A DNA stretch of 64,000 bases from Anarhynchus alexandrinus (taxonomy: Eukaryota > Chordata > Aves > Charadriiformes > Charadriidae). The position numbers and the translations under genes are program-made. Under the pieces are notes generated by a model. The model made no database searches. It had not been told where the DNA came from and saw only the letters and a program-made list of their open reading frames with translations. Below are positions 53,901-60,658 of the stretch, piece by piece (the first letter of the stretch is position 1; every line of letters begins with the position of its first letter). The stretch is from NCBI GenBank assembly GCA_008711295.1, contig VUYV01000003.1, forward strand, positions 10,681,148 to 10,745,147. The letters run 5' to 3'.

Positions 53901-56900
53901 GATGGTAAAACAGCTGAGGATTTGACCTTTGATTTATCACCTTGTTTTAAACTATAAGAACTGGTCTGATTACAGTTACCTTTTTTACACCCATGCAGAT
54001 ACAGATATTCAGTAACATGGTTTTTCCCCAAAAAATTATTTTACTGCGAGTAAGTATTAATTGTTTGTGTGGCATGTTTGGTTTTGTTTTTTAGGAAATT
54101 GGAAAAAAGGTTTTTAATATTCTTGACACTTTGACTTTGTTAATATACTTTCTTCTAGTCCAGTGGCTGATGGAAAAAATGTATTTTTTCCCTGCAAGAA
54201 ACCTAGTGAGAACCTCTTGTGAGGTTAATATTCCTTAGTATAGGTTTTAAATGTTGTCAGAAGCCCAGCGTTGCCTGATTTACAAGAGCAATAAGCAATT
54301 CTGCTACAATAGAGAGCCACAGAATGCCAAATCAGACCAAGTTTCTGAATTGCAGACTATAATAATTAGTTCTTTATATCATTTTATTCTTGCAACACAT
54401 AGATTTTGATATTCATTGTTGACGAAGTAACTTTTTGTCACCATTCCAGACTTCCTCCCATATGTCATAAGTATGAATGTTTAAATAAAGAAGAAGAAAT
54501 CAATAAATTTTGATACCATGGAAACCAAACGTTCTTACTAACTTTTTTCTGTAAATCATAGAACACTTTATCGTCTCTTTCCTAATTGAGTAATGAGAAC
54601 AGAGAAAGTGAGTGCAGAGTAATATTTGTTACTGTATTTTTAAAATGCTCACTTTTTGAATAGTCTGTATACCAACTGATTATAATTTAAAGCAGTAGGC
54701 AACTGCTTGTCTCAACACTAGTCATCATATTACTGGAATACAAAACTGTCAGGAGTTCTTCTAGGTCTTAAAACCAACACCATTTTTAATCAGGTCTGCA
54801 GTATTTTGATGATTTCATTGCCAAATAATTTTGTTTTCAAAATACTTGCTGCTCTTGATTTTGAACTTCCATATGAGATAGAAAAATGTTTTCCTATTGC
54901 AGGGAGGAGAGGGGAAGAGGAAAGACCAAATCTATTTAAATAGTATTTCTGTCTTGTTTGGTTCTTTGTCTCTTTGGAAACTACACCTTGTTGCACCAAG
55001 GTCAGGGAAAGGCAATCCTGATATCTCAACTTCAGAATGTCTTTGACCTTCTTGTAATTAAAAAAAAAAAAAATCATTGAAGAACAGAGATAAGTTATAA
55101 CCACCTAAATTTTTTTCCAAATTAACTGCTGAAATTATATACTTCTGAACCTTCTAGTATTGTAGAATGGGTGAGTCCATTTGTTCAGTACCTGGTTTCT
55201 TTCCCTTGTTTTAGCCAGCTTCATGTGAAAGTGAGGATGATCTTCAGTTACATTTTTATGATGGTCATGATTCTTAGCATATTTCTTGAAACAAAGTAAA
55301 AGCCGGAAGCAGCTTCCTGGAAAGCTGTCCAACCCTAATTTTTGTAAAGAAGTCTTAACCGCGGTTCTGTATTAGTCACAGCTATTCCAGTGAATGCTCC
55401 AGATCCCATAAGAAAACGCATACGTGTTCAATCATCATACCTGATATTCACCCACTTCTTGGTGCTTTATTGAGAAAAATATTTGTAAACTTCACTTTAT
55501 TTATCAGCATGTTTATTACACACAGAGGGTCAATAAAATACTATACATTTCCAGTACTGGTCGTGCTGATACTTCTTTTTTCTAACTATTACACTCTTTC
55601 TTCTCTTAAAACAAATTTTTAGGAACAGAGGCTTTTAATTGCACTCAGCAACTGCCGTTATCTGGAACGTCATACCTTCCTTAATATAGCTGAACATTTT
55701 GAGAAACATGGCTTTCAAGGTGTTGAAAAAATAACTCAAGTAAGTGAGAGCACTGGAATGAAGTATCATTGGTTGAAGGAAACAGGTTTTTATTTGTTTT
55801 ACTTTCTGTGGAAATTAAGTGCATGTGTTCATATGGCCAAAACGACTCTTGGGTGAGCCTTCTACAAATGAGTGGGACTCCAAGCATCAGCTGGACACAA
55901 CATCATCAATGACATGGTTGTATGCGTTTCTGTAAGGCTTAAATAGCTGGTATAGAAAATGTGACCTCTTATTCAGGGCTTGTGTGTTCAGTGGCAAAGC
56001 TTATCAGATTTCTTAGTAAAGCTGTTTAATGTCACTGTGTTTTCTTAATGCAGAGAATAAAAGATTGTTATCTCAGAAATATACTTGATAAATTATTTCA
56101 TTTGGTAATCTGTGTTACTGATAGCTGTTGTTCATAAACTAGTTCAGGTTTTTTGTTTTGTTGGTTGGTTTGTTGTTTGGTTTGGTTTTTTTTTTTTTTT
56201 TTCAAAGAACGAAAATGTCAAAGTGGGGGGCAGTAGCTGTCTCATTTTCCTGCCTTTTTGTAAAGATTAATCATTTTTTATGAGAAATGTTGTGACTTAA
56301 TCCTTAGGACCATAAAGCTAGTTTATTTCCAGAAACATTTGTTGTTTGGAAGTAAAATGTTATCTTTTCCAGTACAGAGTACAGTATTTCACTCGAACTG
56401 GTGTTTCTATTATATAGTACATCCGTAGTCCTGTTCTGCCCGAATGTTGTTTGAATGTCTGTGGCTAAAGTAATTTTGAATAGCATTTAAATGGGGTTGA
56501 TACGATTTGTATGGTTAGTACAGTATAGAAAATTACTCTGGATATTGCTATTTGCTGCTGAGACAACTGAGAGTTCAGCTAGGTACAGTTAGTGTTGTCT
56601 ATGTAGACAACAAGTATAGACAGCAAGTAGGACATCCGTGATGTATTCAACACTGTCTTGTGCAGCCACATCGAAGTATTGCCATTAAAAGTCTGGTAGG
56701 TTTATAAATAACAAAATTGGAATGTTGAAGTTGCAGATTAATTTCAAATCTGTGTTAACCCTTTGAAAGCACTGACTAGTGCAATAGTGCATCTATGGGA
56801 CACATCAATCAGTAATGCTAGCTGGGAGGATTTGGATAATTAGACAGTCACCTTAAGATGGCAATTTTTGAACCTTTCATTAATTTTAAGAGAGGCTGGA

Positions 56901-59900
56901 AGCCCAGAGAGGTTTAGGAGGTTTAGGGGGTTTGCTTGGTTGTTTCAATTTTGTTCTGTCACCTATATTTCTGTAAATTTCTTTATTTAACTGTTTATTA
57001 GATACAAAATTTCCAATAAAAAATTGACAAAATTAAAAAAAAAATATTTTGTTTTTATCTGAGAAGACTACAAAAAACCCTATGCTTTTAAATTCTGTTA
57101 GCTTTATAAATTGAATTTTAAAGTAAATTGTCTAGTGTATATTGGTAAAAACTGTTGTTTGGTTGGGGTTTTTTTAAGTTGCCTTTGTTAGAAAGGAAAT
57201 CATTATTATCTAATATTCTGAAAATATAGAAATCATAAAATGGTAACCAAGAAAACTTCCTTACATTCTACATGGTAGTTATTTCCATTTTTTCTTAGTG
57301 TGCAAATACAAAGTTACATAAAATGGCCAAATTTTACACTCTGCTTTAGCACATGCCATCTTTACACATACTTAAGGTCCTCACTAGTAATTATATTTAA
57401 TTTCTACATAAGTGCTTTTCTGTGGAAATTTTTTAATTCAACTTTTTATCATCAGTTTCGTCAATTAACAAGTGGAAAAAAAAATTATGTACCCCATAAC
57501 ATTCATCCTTGCTTATTGATTAAGCTTCTGAATAAAATTGTTTCCACAGTTCTGATACGTAGATAAGGCAGAGGGGTTACTAGGACAGAGGCTCAAAATG
57601 GCTTTAATACAAAAATTGAAAACTCTAGTTACAGGGAAGTTCAGAGCAGAAGGATAACAATTGTATATTTTTATGAGCATTTACCCCACTTGCGTGTCAG
57701 GAAAATGGGTATACACAACGGGAGTTGTTAAGGACTTCTACTCTGTTTCACTGCCCCATCCTGGACTCAAAATAACACTCAGGTGAATTGTTCATTCTTT
57801 CTTGTAATCTTTCCACCAGCTGAAAAACAAGGTTACCCACCACTGTCTTAATTGTGCATTGAACTAGAAACAGGTTGAAGAAGACTTGCATGAAACAAAA
57901 AACCTGTACTGAATGTGCAGATGATCTTTTGTATTGAATGACTGCAGAAGTGGAAGGTGGAGTTACTTAATTCACACTTTAAGGACCACTGAAGCAGTTG
58001 TTTCACAGATTCTTTGAATGGGTACATGTTTGCAGGGACTAAGTGCTGGAACTTGTACTTTATTTTTCCCAGTAGCTCAAACCTAAATAGGAATGGTCAA
58101 AGGATAGTTATTCTCCCTAGTCATAAGAAATTGAAGTGAAAAATGTCTTGAAACCCATTCTGAGTTTACATTTCTGTGATACTGTGTAAGGGGAAAAAGA
58201 GGGTTTAGTGACATTTTTGTACATTTTTTAGTGTGTTCTTTTTCGAGTCTTGGGTGTCAACAGGCTATTGGATAGAAGATAGGGATAGGGAAGAAGAAAA
58301 TAGCCTTGATCTTCTCCTGGGACCAAATTTTCAATGCCCCATGTCTTTGGGATGTAGATCCTCTTGTGACAAACTAAAGGAGGTTCATCAGATAGGAAAG
58401 CAGGAAAGTGGTTGTCTCTCTTTGTTTCTGAGCGTCAACTTCACCATCCCAGCTTTCCTGAATCTGGCAGCAACTTTGACCTCAATAATACCTGTTTTCC
58501 CTTGCACTTATGATCTTATTCCTGAAGGCTTATCTCTGTATCTGTTCCTGACTCAAATATTGCAGTTCCCTTTTCTCTTCACTTAACACCATAGGCATGC
58601 CATAGGAGACACCAGTTCAGAGACATCCCTGCAGTGAATAAGCTTCATCCATTATTCTGCAGCTTGCAGCATTAAATCTTTTGTCTTTCACAGAGAAAGG
58701 AATGATAAGGAGTCAGTATTCTGCCTCTCTGCCTCTCTGCCTCTCTGCCTCTCTGCCTCTCTGCCTCTCTGCCTCTCTGCCTCTCTGCCTCTCTGCCTCT
58801 CTGCCTCTCTGCCTCTCTGCCTCTCTGCCTCTCTGCCTCTCTGCCTCTCTGCCTCTCTGCCTCTCTGCCTCTCTGCCTCTCTGCCTCTCTGCCTCTTTCG
58901 AATTTCCAGTTTGGTCTGGAGCCTTGCCTTCTTCCTCACTTTTAAACCCTTTTGCTTCTGAAAATTATTTTTTATATATGATAATATATATATCATGTAT
59001 CATGGAATTGTAGAATGGTTTAGGTTGGAAAGGACCTTGAAGATCATCTAGTCCAACCCCCCTGCCATTGACAGGGACACCTCCCACTAGACCAGGTTGC
59101 CCAAGGCCATGTCCAGCCTGGCCTTGAACATCTCCAGGAATGGGGCCTCAACAACCTCTCTGGGCAACCTGTTCCAGTGCCTTACCACCCTTAAAGTGAA
59201 AAACTTCTTCCTAATGTTCAATCTAAACCTGCCCTCTTCCAGTTTAAAGCCATTCCCCCTCGTCCTATCGCTACATGCCCTTGTAAAAAGTCCTTCCCCA
59301 GCTCTCCTGTAGGCCCCCTTTAGGTACTGGAAAGCCGCAATAAGATCTCCCCGGAGCCTTCTCTTCTCCAGGCTGAACAGCCCCAACTCTCTTGGCCTCT
59401 CCCCATAGGAGAGGTGCTCCAGCCCTTAGATCATCCTCGTGGACCTCCTCTGGACCCGCTCCAGCAGGTCCCTGTCCTTCTTATGTTGGGGACTCCAGAG
59501 CTGGATGCAGTACTCCAGGTGGGGTCTCATGAGAGTGGAGTAGAGGTTGAGGAAAATGAGTAATAGTTTAAAAGCTCCACTTTAAGAGATAGCAAGCTCT
59601 TACTTATAAACATAAATACATATAAGCTGAATATCATTATATTTTCAGTGTATTTTTTTTTCATTTAGTATCCGTTATCTGCTAAAATACTGACTTCCTA
59701 CATTAACATTTTATGATACACATTGTGTTCCAGAATTGTTTTAGAAGCTACAATTACAAGGCATACCTATGTGTAATAAAAAGCTCTTGTATAAAATTTA
59801 AAGTTGTTCAGATACAATGAGAAAATTGTGCGTATCCCTTTAGCTTTCAGTCTGGCTAAGTTGTGTGAATTAATAAAAATTGCATAGGGAGTTGTTAAAG

Positions 59901-60658
59901 AGAAAAATTCTGCAGATGTTTGTGAGCTGTAGCTTATGCATCTGTTGTACAGCAGTGCCTTGAAGTAGAGGGGGGAAGTTCACGTGTACAGTTTCAGAAG
60001 GCAGAGACTCCTAAATAAATCTATGTCTTTTTAAAGTATAGAGCAGATAGTGAGAAATCGTAATATTCCAATGGGTAGATTTTAACTATTATATGAAAAT
60101 CTTTGTGTTTCAGGATGGAAATTATTATGGGCATATTTTAAAGCATTGGCAAAATTTGGTTGCTTGCTTGGTGCAAGATCAAGACCTCTGGACACGCAGA
60201 AAAAAAATCATGCCATTAGGCAATAACAGAGTGATGTGCCTGCTTTGGCATTTCTTGGACCTTTCTATATGTATCTATTGTTGAGCACAATGAGAAAAAA
60301 TAGTACTGGGTAGGATGGACAGATAATATAGAAGTTCCTACTTTTTTATATATGTAATTATGAACTGAAATGTGTAAGTAATTGCTACTCTTTACCAAAA
60401 ATTAAATAAGATGTGATATAAGTTTTTTGGGTATGTGATTTAATTCTTGTAATTAATGACTGTTTATTATGTTCTTTCTCTCTCTTTTTTGGTTTTGTTT
60501 TTGTTTTGTTTTTTAGGTTAGTATGGAATCCTTGAAAGAGCTGGATCAAAGACTGTTTGAAATGTACATTGAATTCAAGGCAGATCCGATAGTTGGGTCC
60601 TTGGAACCTGGCATTTATGCAGGATATTTTGATTGGAAAGATTGTCTTGTTCCAGCAG
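779..60658 (+). CDS. EXOC2: EXOC2 (exocyst complex component 2, Sec5), partial gene, 18 internal exons
   Basis: Exocyst subunit Sec5 is part of the eight-protein complex that tethers secretory vesicles to the plasma membrane; it is an effector of RalA/RalB. The joined exons are 779-903, 11726-11806, 15639-15784, 15906-15987, 16487-16589, 19578-19696, 31856-31981, 35932-36056, 40678-40746, 40999-41156, 44234-44355, 47899-47960, 50640-50720, 51696-51755, 52624-52685, 53625-53691, 55623-55739 and 60517-60658. They read through in one frame with matching intron phases and no stop. I recognise the protein from conserved stretches such as [39 protein letters not shown] and [18 protein letters not shown]. 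The part present covers about residues 179-795: the Sec5 family domain and most of the helical CAtchR-type bundles. The Ral-binding IPT/TIG domain (first ~100 residues) and the last ~130 residues are off the window. Nothing suggests a pseudogene. Confidence 0.97.
1377..1860 (-). pseudogene. Possible decayed coding-like patch (unidentified)
   Basis: On the - strand an open frame at 1464-1739 (91 codons) overlaps another at 1379-1591 (70 codons) in a different frame. Both include non-hydrophobic, protein-like composition, for example [18 protein letters not shown]. An AATAAA-type signal lies on the - strand close to the end of the second frame (about 1380). One frameshift would join the two, which is what a decayed retrocopy would look like. 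I do not recognise the family, and chance remains possible. Confidence 0.25.
3556..3666 (+). repeat. A/C-only low-complexity tract
   Basis: About 110 bases consisting almost only of A and C on this strand, with irregular CAAA/CCAAA units. No fixed period. Similar tracts recur at 7764-7790, 12726-12779, 19013-19070 and 24569-24635. Confidence 0.8.
11726..11806 (+). CDS. EXOC2: EXOC2 exon 2 of 18 seen (about residues 221-247)
   Basis: The acceptor is ttccag and the donor is AACA|gtaagt. Translation is [19 protein letters not shown] then KLENVLN, a strongly conserved helical stretch of Sec5. The phase-1 ends match both neighbours: Ala is completed at the 5' side and an Arg codon is split at the 3' side. 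Confidence 0.96.
11807..15638 (+). other. EXOC2: EXOC2 intron (3.8 kb)
   Basis: AT-rich intron with an A/C-only tract at 12726-12779. The part at about 14900-15600 is very AT-rich, with homeodomain-like TAATTA cores and two GACTCATTAAA copies. There is no second gene. Confidence 0.85.
15639..15784 (+). CDS. EXOC2: EXOC2 exon 3 of 18 seen (about residues 248-296)
   Basis: The acceptor is aaatag, with a relatively weak pyrimidine tract interrupted by A runs; the donor is AAG|gtataa. It encodes [20 protein letters not shown], then a stretch with [20 protein letters not shown], ending in IQK on a codon boundary. This is one of the most conserved parts of Sec5. Confidence 0.96.
15877..15903 (+). 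promoter_or_regulatory. T/G-only polypyrimidine tract of exon 4 acceptor
   Basis: The 3' splice site of a 121-bp intron uses a tract of T with spaced G runs instead of C/T. The acceptor tttag and coding frame support its use. Exon 18 has the same arrangement at 60485-60514. Confidence 0.75.
15906..15987 (+). CDS. EXOC2: EXOC2 exon 4 of 18 seen (about residues 297-323)
   Basis: This exon follows a short 121-bp intron whose acceptor tract is made almost only of T and G (15877-15903) before tttag. It encodes [20 protein letters not shown] then EVQVFKK, and ends after the first base of a Tyr codon at donor AAAT|gtaaga. Confidence 0.96.
15988..16486 (+). other. EXOC2: EXOC2 intron (499 bp)
   Basis: Short intron with a gt donor and a tcctag acceptor. 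I see nothing else in it. Confidence 0.9.
16487..16589 (+). CDS. EXOC2: EXOC2 exon 5 of 18 seen (about residues 324-357)
   Basis: The acceptor is tcctag and the donor is AAG|gtaatc. It encodes [20 protein letters not shown] then [13 protein letters not shown], an amphipathic, Leu/Glu-rich helical stretch that continues the Sec5 family domain. It ends after two bases of an Arg codon that the next exon completes. Confidence 0.96.
16590..19577 (+). other. EXOC2: EXOC2 intron (3.0 kb)
   Basis: AT-rich intron with an A/C-rich tract at 19013-19070 and an A run near 19482-19496. No gene or recognisable mobile element. Confidence 0.85.
19578..19696 (+). CDS. EXOC2: EXOC2 exon 6 of 18 seen (about residues 358-397), with a GC donor
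   Basis: The acceptor is ttccag. It encodes [20 protein letters not shown] then [19 protein letters not shown] plus the first base of Gly. Reading on in frame into the next exon ([13 protein letters not shown]) requires cleavage after G19696. The intron then starts with gcaagt, a consensus-type GC donor. The next possible GT, at 19701-19702, would add 4 nt and shift the frame. Confidence 0.94.
19693..19702 (+). other. Non-canonical GC 5' splice site (GC-AG intron)
   Basis: The junction AAAG|gcaagt has the strong flanking consensus (AG before, aagt after) expected of functional GC donors, which compensate for the C at +2. Frame and protein conservation on both sides of the 12.2-kb intron fix the cut after 19696. 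A competing GT lies four bases downstream; its use would create a TGA at 31896-31898 in the next exon. Confidence 0.9.
24569..24635 (+). repeat. A/C-only low-complexity tract
   Basis: About 67 bases made of A and C only (runs of CAAA, CCAAA and CAACAA). Flanked by ordinary intronic sequence. Confidence 0.8.
25178..25231 (+). repeat. Two-copy 27-bp tandem repeat
   Basis: Two adjacent 27-bp units, each starting cagtaaata, differ at only a few positions. A local duplication. Confidence 0.8.
26956..26978 (+). repeat. (ATT)n microsatellite
   Basis: Seven uninterrupted ATT units plus AT, directly after nine T residues. Likely polymorphic. Confidence 0.9.
29235..30346 (+). mobile_element. Solo LTR of an endogenous retrovirus (sense to EXOC2)
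   Basis: A GC-rich block of about 1.1 kb in AT-rich intron begins TGTATTGGGTTTG and ends ...CCCACA. It resembles long ERV LTRs that I remember from neoavian genomes, possibly ERVL-like; I do not assign a family name. It has a TATA-like cattttaag-type element (29421-29428, read catttaag), a G run (29431-29445), irregular internal repeats with ctggagcag cores, and a T-rich 3' part. I see no gag, pol or env sequence on either side, so it is a solo LTR. The flanks give only an imperfect 5-bp duplication candidate (caatg at 29230-29234, cagtg at 30353-30357), so the right end could be a few bases later. Orientation is inferred from the order of these parts. Confidence 0.8.
30755..30978 (+). mobile_element. 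CR1 LINE fragment, old, + strand
   Basis: The 3' end of a CR1 non-LTR retrotransposon in the same orientation as EXOC2. Recognisable parts are ccccagggacatggtt, the ggttggaccagatgg segment, ccttccaacctgag and the terminal ttctataattctatgaa. It is 5'-truncated and clearly diverged, with short gaps, so it is older than the other two copies. The left edge is approximate. Confidence 0.88.
31856..31981 (+). CDS. EXOC2: EXOC2 exon 7 of 18 seen, serine-rich loop (about residues 398-439)
   Basis: A strong C/T-rich acceptor ends in cctag; the donor is GATG|gtaggc. It encodes [20 protein letters not shown] then [20 protein letters not shown] plus D. The segment is polar, Ser/Pro-rich and basic around LKRGSSFQS, and is likely a disordered loop between helical parts of Sec5. 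From memory, the serines of GSSFQS match reported human phosphosites (about 431, 432 and 435). Confidence 0.96.
31982..35931 (+). other. EXOC2: EXOC2 intron (3.9 kb)
   Basis: AT-rich intron with a T/G-rich tract at 34861-34916 and a T run near 34402-34415. No gene or recognisable mobile element. The open frame at 33355-33669 (- strand) has no family signature. Confidence 0.85.
34861..34916 (+). repeat. T/G-only low-complexity tract
   Basis: Mostly T with scattered G, the complement type of the A/C tracts elsewhere in the gene. Confidence 0.75.
35932..36056 (+). CDS. EXOC2: EXOC2 exon 8 of 18 seen (about residues 440-481)
   Basis: The acceptor is ctcctttag in gene context (long C/T tract) and the donor is GAG|gtatgg. 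It encodes [20 protein letters not shown] then [20 protein letters not shown] plus E. The segment around [14 protein letters not shown] is nearly invariant in vertebrate Sec5. The first, split codon reads Ala where I remember Thr (about residue 440) in the human protein. Confidence 0.96.
36057..40677 (+). other. EXOC2: EXOC2 intron (4.6 kb)
   Basis: Contains the CR1 copy at about 36860-37476 on the - strand. The rest is AT-rich intron with A runs (near 38666-38683 and 39434-39448) and no other recognisable element. Confidence 0.88.
36860..37476 (-). mobile_element. CR1 LINE 3' fragment, - strand
   Basis: On the + strand it begins with a short (ATAGAATC)-type array, the reverse complement of the CR1 3' tail, then tggtttaggttggaatgg. 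Read on the - strand it encodes the end of CR1 ORF2 (reverse transcriptase protein), for example [20 protein letters not shown] and [14 protein letters not shown]. That frame is broken by TGA where the family reads on. The copy is 5'-truncated near dgcagcccaggatac-type sequence at about 37476. It is antisense to EXOC2 and matches the copy at 59000-59548 with about 30 differences over about 535 bp by eye. Confidence 0.94.
40678..40746 (+). CDS. EXOC2: EXOC2 exon 9 of 18 seen (about residues 482-504)
   Basis: This small 23-codon exon has acceptor cacaag and donor AAG|gtaagt. It encodes [20 protein letters not shown] then DFK: charged, Lys/Arg/Gln-rich and probably an exposed linker. The acceptor has an A next to the AG (aag), a weaker context than cag or tag. 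The exon length is a multiple of three and both ends fall on codon boundaries, so skipping would keep the frame. Confidence 0.95.
40999..41156 (+). CDS. EXOC2: EXOC2 exon 10 of 18 seen (about residues 505-556)
   Basis: This exon lies after a 252-bp intron, with acceptor atgcag and donor AAG|gtaaat. It encodes [20 protein letters not shown], then [20 protein letters not shown] and [12 protein letters not shown], which are helical bundle segments of Sec5. It ends after two bases of an Arg codon that the next exon completes. Confidence 0.96.
41157..44233 (+). other. EXOC2: EXOC2 intron (3.1 kb)
   Basis: AT-rich intron without recognisable mobile elements. It contains the longest non-exonic open frame in the window (43621-44073, + strand, 150 codons), which I do not recognise. 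Confidence 0.85.
43621..44073 (+). other. Unexplained 150-codon open frame within an intron
   Basis: ATG-started open frame of 150 codons, 160 bp before exon 11. The composition is protein-like (Trp, Cys, Gly and Asp present), but I see no domain, signal peptide or family motif. Nothing marks a separate promoter or polyadenylation site. It could be a chance frame, a decayed retrocopy or an alternative exon. Confidence 0.2.
44234..44355 (+). CDS. EXOC2: EXOC2 exon 11 of 18 seen (about residues 557-597)
   Basis: The acceptor is ttccag and the donor is GAAG|gtaata. It encodes [20 protein letters not shown] then [20 protein letters not shown], an amphipathic helical region conserved in Sec5. The exon ends after the first base of the next codon. 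Confidence 0.96.
44356..47898 (+). other. EXOC2: EXOC2 intron (3.5 kb)
   Basis: AT-rich intron. Short open frames are present, with none recognisable. No repeat of note. Confidence 0.85.
47899..47960 (+). CDS. EXOC2: EXOC2 exon 12 of 18 seen (about residues 598-618)
   Basis: A C/T-rich stretch precedes the acceptor ttacag. It encodes [20 protein letters not shown] and ends on a codon boundary. The donor TTG|gtgggt is weak: no G at -1 pairing as AG, and G at +3. Confidence 0.95.
47961..50639 (+). other. EXOC2: EXOC2 intron (2.7 kb)
   Basis: AT-rich intron with a 25-A run at 49966-49990 and a C run at about 50518-50526. No gene. Confidence 0.85.
49966..49990 (+). repeat. Poly(A) tract, 25 A
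   Basis: Uninterrupted run of 25 A residues. No AATAAA signal just upstream and no recognisable retroposed sequence before it, so I treat it as a mononucleotide repeat. Confidence 0.85.
50640..50720 (+). CDS. EXOC2: EXOC2 exon 13 of 18 seen (about residues 619-645)
   Basis: The acceptor is tttcag and the donor is AGT|gtaagt. It encodes [20 protein letters not shown] then CKPGEAS in whole codons. A second CAG nine bases into the exon could serve as an alternative acceptor that would drop three residues; nothing in the sequence shows that it is used. Confidence 0.96.
50721..51695 (+). other. EXOC2: EXOC2 intron (975 bp)
   Basis: AT-rich intron with a short G run (about 51540-51548). I see nothing else. 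Confidence 0.88.
51696..51755 (+). CDS. EXOC2: EXOC2 exon 14 of 18 seen (about residues 646-665)
   Basis: This 20-codon exon has acceptor ttcag and donor CAG|gtaact. It encodes [20 protein letters not shown]. It starts and ends on codon boundaries, so it is skippable in frame. Several CAG triplets near its start could act as alternative acceptors. Confidence 0.95.
51756..52623 (+). other. EXOC2: EXOC2 intron (868 bp)
   Basis: AT-rich intron with a short GATGAT run near 52517-52530. I see nothing else. Confidence 0.88.
52624..52685 (+). CDS. EXOC2: EXOC2 exon 15 of 18 seen (about residues 666-685)
   Basis: The acceptor is cctag and the donor is GCACA|gtaagt. It encodes [20 protein letters not shown] plus two bases of a His codon. 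The start of this exon is helical, and the end ([10 protein letters not shown]) is an acidic loop. Confidence 0.95.
52686..53624 (+). other. EXOC2: EXOC2 intron (939 bp)
   Basis: AT-rich intron. A two-copy 10-bp repeat (cactatgtat) lies near 53565-53585. I see nothing else. Confidence 0.88.
53625..53691 (+). CDS. EXOC2: EXOC2 exon 16 of 18 seen (about residues 686-708)
   Basis: The acceptor is tcctag, with a poor and A-rich pyrimidine tract; the donor is TCA|gtaagt. It encodes [20 protein letters not shown] then SS in frame. It is a Ser/Asp-rich loop preceding the next helical bundle. Confidence 0.95.
53692..55622 (+). other. EXOC2: EXOC2 intron (1.9 kb)
   Basis: AT-rich intron with an A run near 55059-55072. 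No gene or recognisable mobile element. Confidence 0.87.
55623..55739 (+). CDS. EXOC2: EXOC2 exon 17 of 18 seen (about residues 709-747)
   Basis: The acceptor is ttttag and the donor is CAA|gtaagt. It encodes [20 protein letters not shown] then [19 protein letters not shown] in 39 whole codons. It is strongly conserved in Sec5 and helical. Confidence 0.96.
56147..56202 (+). repeat. T/G-only low-complexity tract
   Basis: About 56 bases of T with spaced G and a run of more than 15 T at its end. Complement type of the A/C tracts. Confidence 0.75.
58721..58896 (+). repeat. Perfect (CTGCCTCT)22 octamer array
   Basis: Twenty-two exact head-to-tail copies of an 8-bp unit, 176 bp, with no interruption; I checked the phase across every line. 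Open frames across it read as simple peptide repeats and are artefacts of the array. Likely to vary in copy number between individuals. Confidence 0.97.
59000..59548 (-). mobile_element. CR1 LINE 3' fragment, - strand
   Basis: On the + strand it starts with a degenerate octamer tail followed by tggtttaggttggaaagg. On the - strand it has an open frame (59087-59386) for the C-terminal end of CR1 ORF2: [40 protein letters not shown] and [20 protein letters not shown]. Upstream of this the frame is closed by TAA at the same codon where the 36860 copy has TGA. It is 5'-truncated after gagtggagtagagg. Antisense to EXOC2, of the same subfamily as the 36860-37476 copy. Confidence 0.95.
60485..60514 (+). 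promoter_or_regulatory. T/G-only polypyrimidine tract of exon 18 acceptor
   Basis: T with regularly spaced G up to the tttag acceptor of exon 18. It is also a low-complexity repeat, so its length may vary between individuals. Confidence 0.75.
60517..60658 (+). CDS. EXOC2: EXOC2 exon 18 of 18 seen (about residues 748-794)
   Basis: The acceptor tttag follows a T/G-only tract (60485-60514). The donor is GCAG|gtaaat. It encodes [20 protein letters not shown], then [20 protein letters not shown] and KDCLVPA plus one base of Gly. The following exon is not within the remaining 3.3 kb, so the C-terminal ~130 residues lie outside the window. Confidence 0.96.

Larger units (their letters stand above)
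55740..60516 (+). other. EXOC2: EXOC2 intron (4.8 kb)
   Basis: Contains a T/G tract (56147-56202), the 22-copy octamer array (58721-58896) and the second CR1 copy (about 59000-59548, - strand). It ends in a T/G-only acceptor tract before exon 18. Confidence 0.88.

Noticed and set aside
54790..55104. 104-codon open frame on the - strand
   Set aside because: Includes a homopolymer-derived Phe/Lys segment and has no motif; chance frame in AT-rich intron.
58721..58896. CRISPR-like periodic repeat
   Set aside because: The repeats are contiguous with no spacers, and the genome is avian.
58681..59013. 110-codon (+) and 102-codon (-) frames with repeating Leu/Ser/Cys or Arg/Glu/Gln peptides
   Set aside because: They are translations of the octamer array, whose 8-bp unit read three times gives a 24-bp codon period. 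Not genes.
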